5,743 nt of DNA, taken from assembly GCA_025934545.1 (NCBI GenBank), contig JAICXV010000187.1, positions 1 to 5,743 of the forward strand, given 5' to 3'. Origin of the DNA: Verrucomicrobiia bacterium. GTDB taxonomy: Bacteria; Verrucomicrobiota; Verrucomicrobiia; Limisphaerales; Palsa-1400. Of this stretch, positions 5,525 to 5,743 are shown in pieces. Positions within the stretch are counted from its first letter, which is position 1; each line of letters opens with the position of its first letter. The translations under genes were made by a program, and so were the position numbers. The notes beneath the pieces were generated by a model. It saw only the letters and a list, made by a program, of their open reading frames with translations. It ran no database searches and was not told where the DNA came from.

Positions 5525-5743
5525 TTAATTAAGTTGCACAGAGTCCGTTGTGTCCCCTGCAATGTGCGTCAAAGAAGCCGTTTGGGTAGGCGCCGTTTGC
5601 TGTTTTTCAGCAGGCTTAGTTTGCCCGATGCCGGGCAAAAAGAACATCAGCGGATTGATCGTTTGCTGGGTGTTGATTCCACTGCAACCGGCGACGAGAA
5701 AAGCCGTCGCGGCAAGGGCAAATGTTCTTTTAAACCATCCTAA
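5525..5743 (-). CDS. Small lipoprotein, 5'-partial
   Basis: The start lies beyond the right edge, so 72 residues and the stop codon are visible. The first part is a lipoprotein signal peptide: basic WFKR, hydrophobic FALAATAFLVAG, then the lipobox L-V-A-G-C with Cys as the 20th visible residue. The mature chain is about 52 residues and begins SGINTQQTINPLMFFLPGIG, followed by a polar Gln/Thr/Pro-rich tail. The first visible codon is TTA (Leu), and no start codon is in frame before the hydrophobic core, so only a few residues should be missing. It would be anchored by acyl groups at the inner or outer membrane. I recall similar tiny lipoproteins in Verrucomicrobiota but know no function. It lies 5 nt upstream of the hpnH-like gene on the same strand and is probably cotranscribed. 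Confidence 0.72.
   Translation of the reverse strand, partial: LGWFKRTFALAATAFLVAGCSGINTQQTINPLMFFLPGIGQTKPAEKQQTAPTQTASLTHIAGDTTDSVQLN

Noticed and set aside
5534..5743. 69-residue plus-strand open frame at the right edge
   Set aside because: It is antisense to the lipoprotein, which has a good signal peptide and lipobox.

Overview
The window (about 53% GC by eye) looks like chromosome from a Gram-negative soil or freshwater bacterium of the Verrucomicrobiota, probably the Pedosphaera/Limisphaerales side. The reasons are the yidC-jag pair at the left edge, a small verrucomicrobial-style lipoprotein at the right edge, and a long palindromic intergenic repeat whose arms resemble repeats I recall as common in those genomes. 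The assignment is an inference without a database search.

Left, plus strand (1-1032). The last codons of a probable yidC (membrane insertase) are followed by a sigma70-like promoter and a short KhpB/Jag RNA-binding protein (KH plus R3H domains) whose R3H histidine is a tyrosine. A 113-bp imperfect palindrome begins at the jag stop codon and ends in a T-run. Its right arm carries the Shine-Dalgarno of the next gene, a YkgJ-type cysteine-cluster protein best started at a GTG. That gene runs convergently into a minus-strand gene, and the two stop codons share one TTAA.

Middle and right, minus strand (5743 down to 1029). The gene order in the direction of transcription is: small lipoprotein (start outside the window), 5-nt gap, HpnH-like radical SAM protein, 3-nt gap, minimal nucleotidyltransferase (MNT), 11-nt overlap, HEPN protein, 4-nt ATGA overlap, HpnJ-like radical SAM protein, 90-nt gap, secreted LolA-like protein. 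The spacing indicates one operon at least from hpnH to hpnJ.

HpnH joins the 5'-deoxyadenosyl group of SAM to diploptene, making adenosylhopane, the first step of the hopanoid side chain. HpnJ acts late, on the cyclitol head group. The notable point is a HEPN-MNT pair, the architecture of a toxin-antitoxin module, placed between these two lipid genes and overlapped at both HEPN ends as if co-translated. The MNT also seems to lack its third catalytic Asp. No squalene-hopene cyclase or other hpn gene is visible, so the hopanoid role rests on family resemblance alone.
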